Assembly (NCBI GenBank): GCA_964502145.1
Contig: CAZCVI010000126.1
Location: forward strand, 1-15,093
DNA length: 15,093 nucleotides
Reading direction: 5' to 3'
From: CAZCVI01 sp964502145
Lineage (GTDB): Bacteria; Acidobacteriota; Aminicenantia; UBA2199
Shown: positions 12,202 through 15,093 of the stretch, piece after piece
How the letters are laid out: each line of letters starts with the position of its first letter
How positions within the stretch are numbered: the first letter of the stretch is position 1
Notes under the pieces: generated by a model
Database searches by the model: none
The model's input: the letters and a program-made list of their open reading frames with translations, nothing else
What the model was told of the DNA's origin: nothing
Translations under genes and position numbers: made by a program

Positions 12202-13464
12202 ATGATTAAACTGGAATGGAAAAAATTCCGGGGCTATTCACCTTACCTGAAATACCTGTTAATCACCCTTATACTTCTTTTTTCTATTGCCCCCTTGCGC
12301 TTGACGTGGCACTTGGTTCAAGCCGGTTTCTTTTTCCAGAGAGACCCGTCGCTTATGGCCCACCACATGGAAGCTGCGATAAAAATGCGGCCCAAAGTGT
12401 ATGTGGCGTTTAATAAATATAACCCCGCTCTGGCTGATCGCATGTTGATCAAATCATTGATTATTGCCGGGGATATCTCGCTACTGCACTCCGCCCGCCC
12501 TTCCGCCCAAGATATGGCGCGATTACAGCGCGTCTATAAACACAATGCTTACCTGCGCTACCTTTTTCCGCCACTACTTAGCGGTGTGTCCTGGTTGGAG
12601 AATCTCGACGATGTGTGTTTGGAAATACTCGCGGACAAACGTTTTAATTCTCTTAGCCAAGCGGTTTTTAGCCTGCATTTCGCTGAGTTTCCACCTTTTT
12701 TCATGCAAAATGTCGCCGATTACTGCCGTTGGCAAGGCAATACCGCGCTGGCTGACTATTGGCTGGCCCACGCGTTACCCCGTTATGTAAAAGGCAAGCT
12801 TTTTGTGCCCTCCGTGCCCATTACCCATGGCATCACTGCTTCCGAGTCACGCGCGCGGTTACTGGAAATACTGGAAGAAAAATATAGTTTTTTGCCCGCT
12901 GTTTCCGCTTTAAAAGAGAATCTTATGCAAGCGGGCAGTTTTGATGAGGCTGACGAATTAAAAACCCGCTGGACATTTTCCGATGTCACCGATTTTGGAC
13001 CCCTGGGCAGCGGTGCGTTTACCATGGGGTCACAAACAATGGCTGGAAATAGGATGTTGCGTCTCATGGGTTTTTTCGTAAAGAACGAGAAAGGCCAAAA
13101 CGGCGCCCGTGGTGGGGCATGGTTGAATAAACGTATTCCCCTTTCCACCAATTATTATCTTTTTTGTTTTGATTACGCCGCGCAAACGGGAAAAGAATCG
13201 GTCTCCTTCTTTCTGGGCGATTACATTGGTGAACGACGAGTACCGGCGGTTAAAGGACAATGGAAAAAAGCGCTCCTGATTATTAATGGCACGAGCGGAA
13301 AATTTGCACGGGTACAACCCCTGATTCGGATGTGGGGGAAAGGGACGTTGCTGGTAGATAATGTCTGCTTGTATAAAATCACGGACACGGGGGCAAAACT
13401 GCCGGTAAAAAACACGCTACTGGTGGAAGATGCGCAAACGGAGGCAAACGCAAAAACAAAATGA
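12202..13464 (+). CDS. Single-pass membrane protein with helical repeats and beta-sandwich-like C-terminus, unrecognised
   Basis: I do not recognise this 420-residue protein. It has one N-terminal membrane helix (about residues 16-38) and then a mostly helical region (50-255) with TPR-like spacing of aromatic and Ala residues but no clear TPR consensus. The C-terminal part (about 262-395) is rich in Gly and beta-prone stretches and has the look of a carbohydrate-binding jelly-roll: GNRMLRLMGFF, ISTNYYLF-like (PLSTNYYLFCFDY), SFFLGDYIG, LLVDNVCLYKI. It begins 13 bases after the dehydratase gene, and its TGA (13462-13464) overlaps the next gene by four bases, so it belongs to the glycan operon. 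A role in polymer assembly or export is an inference from position. Many surface-polysaccharide loci carry similar single-pass, tandem-domain proteins. Confidence 0.6.
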   Translation: MIKLEWKKFRGYSPYLKYLLITLILLFSIAPLRLTWHLVQAGFFFQRDPSLMAHHMEAAIKMRPKVYVAFNKYNPALADRMLIKSLIIAGDISLLHSARPSAQDMARLQRVYKHNAYLRYLFPPLLSGVSWLENLDDVCLEILADKRFNSLSQAVFSLHFAEFPPFFMQNVADYCRWQGNTALADYWLAHALPRYVKGKLFVPSVPITHGITASESRARLLEILEEKYSFLPAVSALKENLMQAGSFDEADELKTRWTFSDVTDFGPLGSGAFTMGSQTMAGNRMLRLMGFFVKNEKGQNGARGGAWLNKRIPLSTNYYLFCFDYAAQTGKESVSFFLGDYIGERRVPAVKGQWKKALLIINGTSGKFARVQPLIRMWGKGTLLVDNVCLYKITDTGAKLPVKNTLLVEDAQTEANAKTK

Positions 13465-14810
13465 TGGCTTCCAAAAAGAAATTAACCCTCCTGCTGGTAC
13501 TAATCGCCGTGGCTTTTGGCTTGGTGAACGTCTTTCTGATACCGCCTTTTATGAACCCGGATGAAATTCAGCACTTCATGTTCACAGCCAATTATGCTTA
13601 TAATTCAAAACAACTGGAAAAATTGGATGCGGAGCTGTTGCAGTTGCTTAAAGATTATAAATGGTTTCATTTTATCGGTGTGGGACCGGGCTGGGAGAAA
13701 ATTACCCGCATCAAAGATATTTATTTCCTGAACTACTTTGTCCGTGAAAAATACTCGGTCAGCAAGACATATTTTCATTTCTTATATGGTCACGCCTTAA
13801 AATTATCGGGTATAAAAACCCCTATACGTGCTTTTTATTTTTTGCGGTTCCTTTCGTTGCTGTTTTATCTCGCTATATTTTTGTGTTGTCTGTGGTTTTA
13901 TCAAACCTATTTCCCCGATTTTTGGATTTTTATGGCCAGTGGGCAATTGTTGTTGTTTCAGCCTACCACTATTCTCACGTCCGTCAATTATGACGTGCTT
14001 TTGGTTTTGTTGGGCGTGTTATTTTTTATTTTAGCGTACCGGTTCTTGGCCACTGAGAGCGAAGATTGGGTGGACCTGACCCTGTTGGTTGTGGTGTCCG
14101 CCTTGGCCGCGGTGATCAAAAAAGGCGGGCTGCTTTTTTTCCTTTATCTTTTCCTGTTATTGCTTTTTAAGTCGCGCAGTATCTGGCGACTCCTCAAGCG
14201 TATCGTTTTAACTATGCTCATTACTGTCGTGGTATTCTCCTGGTTTAATTATTTGTTACCCGGTCGTTTTTTTGCGCTGTATACCTCAATTTTTTCAAAG
14301 TATCGCGGTGTTTTTCATATCCCTATTGAAACCAACAACAGTTTGTTTGAGCCCGGGTTCTTTACTTCCGTATGGAACAGTTTTTATTTCTACACCGGAT
14401 GGATGGGTTTTAAATTGGATTCATGGTGGTACATTGCGTTGAATGCTTTTTTCTTTCTTGCCATAGTGGGAGCGATTGGACTGCTGTTGATCAAAAAGTG
14501 TGGCGCGTCGCATCTGGAAAAAAAGTGGCACCTCTATATAATGGGAGTGATTGGACTGCAATTGTTGAGTATTTGGCTGTATTATGGAAGTGGTTTGACC
14601 GCGCAGGGTCGTTATCTCTACCCGTTGTTGCTGCCCATCATCACCCTACTCTTTGGTGGCTTGCATGCCATAGAAAAATACTTTGATTGGCGCAAACACT
14701 ACCTGCTTTACTCTCTTTTGGTTCTCGACTCTTTCTTTTTGGTGGCCGCGCTGGTGCGTATTATTTCCGTCTTCTATCTGGAGATCGCCTCCCCCCACCC
14801 CGGCTTATAA
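13461..14810 (+). CDS. DUF2142/GT-C-like multi-pass membrane protein
   Basis: This 449-residue protein has roughly ten or eleven membrane helices. It opens with a helix, then an exported loop containing PPFMNPDEIQHF (D34, E35, H38). A DE--H motif in the first outer loop is typical of DUF2142 proteins and of the wider GT-C glycosyltransferase superfamily, which use lipid-linked sugar donors. The first large loop (about 40-115) and the helix-rich remainder fit this architecture. The start overlaps the previous gene (ATGA at 13461-13464), and a second ATG at 13464 is also possible. No separate ribosome site is seen, so coupling is likely. It probably adds a sugar to a lipid-linked glycan or protein at the outer face of the membrane. 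The substrate cannot be told. Confidence 0.72.
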   Translation: MMASKKKLTLLLVLIAVAFGLVNVFLIPPFMNPDEIQHFMFTANYAYNSKQLEKLDAELLQLLKDYKWFHFIGVGPGWEKITRIKDIYFLNYFVREKYSVSKTYFHFLYGHALKLSGIKTPIRAFYFLRFLSLLFYLAIFLCCLWFYQTYFPDFWIFMASGQLLLFQPTTILTSVNYDVLLVLLGVLFFILAYRFLATESEDWVDLTLLVVVSALAAVIKKGGLLFFLYLFLLLLFKSRSIWRLLKRIVLTMLITVVVFSWFNYLLPGRFFALYTSIFSKYRGVFHIPIETNNSLFEPGFFTSVWNSFYFYTGWMGFKLDSWWYIALNAFFFLAIVGAIGLLLIKKCGASHLEKKWHLYIMGVIGLQLLSIWLYYGSGLTAQGRYLYPLLLPIITLLFGGLHAIEKYFDWRKHYLLYSLLVLDSFFLVAALVRIISVFYLEIASPHPGL

Positions 14811-14816
14811 TCGTGC

Positions 14817-14953
14817 CAGTTCTTTGAGAGTATCGTAAACGCAAGTGGGAATTATGGGAAGTCTGGGAATTATGTGAATTATGTGAATTATGAGAATTAT
14901 GGGATGAATGAGAATATTTCTGTTTATCCCATACTCCCATACTTCCCATAATG
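14817..14953 (+). repeat. TTCCCAT-family palindromic element (copy R)
   Basis: This stretch runs CCAGTTCTTTGAGAGTA, AAGTGGGA, then a 9-bp tandem tract (GGGAATTAT/GTGAATTAT/GAGAATTAT, about 14849-14905), TGTTTATCCCATACTCCCAT and CTTCCCATAA. This is the same order as the reverse complement of the element at 1210-1351. Bases 14852-14868 (TTATGGGAAGTCTGGGA) pair with 14935-14951 at 16 of 17 positions to form a hairpin. The outer 17-bp inverted ends of the first copy are absent here. Confidence 0.7.
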
Positions 14954-14960
14954 ATTTAGA

Positions 14961-15093
14961 GTTTTCGCGTCGCGAAGCCAACTTCCACAAAAAAATTGAA
15001 CTACACCTGTTCGCGAAGCCGACGCTAAAACTTAATTGGACGAAACCGGTTCGCGGTAATGGCCGTCCGATTAATTCCTATTTCAGGGATCGG
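14961..15093. repeat. TCGCGAAGCC direct repeats at the window edge
   Basis: TCGCGAAGCCAAC at 14970-14982 recurs as TCGCGAAGCCGAC at 15011-15023, 41 bases apart. A related TTCGCGG lies at 15050-15056. The core TCGCGA is palindromic. No gene is visible from 14954 to the end of the window. Confidence 0.5.

Noticed and set aside
14761..14990. Minus-strand frames with SHNSHNSHN-type repeats
   Set aside because: They are translations of the 9-bp tandem tract and hairpin of the element at 14817-14953.

Overview
The window is about 15 kb of bacterial chromosome with moderate G+C and plenty of non-coding DNA between operons. Sigma-70-type promoters with 16-17 bp spacers stand out in front of several genes. 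Caspase-like fragments, a small cysteine-rich exported peptide next to a six-bladed beta-propeller protein, pyrimidine-rich TTCCCAT hairpin elements and CACAGATTACGCAGATTA repeats together suggest an uncultured, Acidobacteriota-like lineage such as Candidatus Aminicenantes. That placement is an inference from gene and repeat style and has not been tested.

Bases 1-1351 (minus strand) are a graveyard of toxin-antitoxin modules. An intact MNT-type nucleotidyltransferase antitoxin is followed by a HEPN toxin cut after 16 codons. An intact small antitoxin, with a near-perfect promoter, is followed by a RelE/ParE-like toxin cut after about 19 codons. In both cases the missing toxin body is replaced by the C-terminal tail of a caspase-like (C14) protease. 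A palindromic element with 17-bp inverted ends follows at 1210-1351.

Bases 1380-5453 (plus) form a three-gene operon: a MoxR AAA+ ATPase, a DUF58 protein and a TgpA-like membrane transglutaminase with an intact Cys-His-Asp triad. A long perfect hairpin at 5452-5573 separates it from a convergent gene (5618-7399, minus) for a P-loop ATPase fused to a winged helix and a PD-(D/E)XK nuclease-like domain. That gene appears to be transcribed from a promoter that gives a leaderless message.

Bases 7400-8212 are non-coding. They hold a copy of the 5.5-kb repeat and an array of 16 phased 20-bp units. A strong promoter at 8153-8180 then drives a compact three-gene set (8213-10009, plus): a 71-residue exported peptide with a CxC-x7-CxC core, a secreted six-bladed beta-propeller protein, and a membrane-anchored thioredoxin-fold protein with a CYSC site. 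This is the best candidate for an undescribed system. It resembles in layout the NVEALA peptide / 6-bladed propeller / TlpA-like clusters of Bacteroidota.

Bases 10217-14810 (plus) are a surface-glycan operon, also apparently leaderless. It has a WbpM/PglF/CapD-type membrane nucleotide-sugar 4,6-dehydratase, an unrecognised single-pass protein with a beta-sandwich-like C-terminus, and a DUF2142/GT-C-like multi-pass membrane protein. The last 280 bases hold a second copy of the TTCCCAT element and TCGCGAAGCC repeats.
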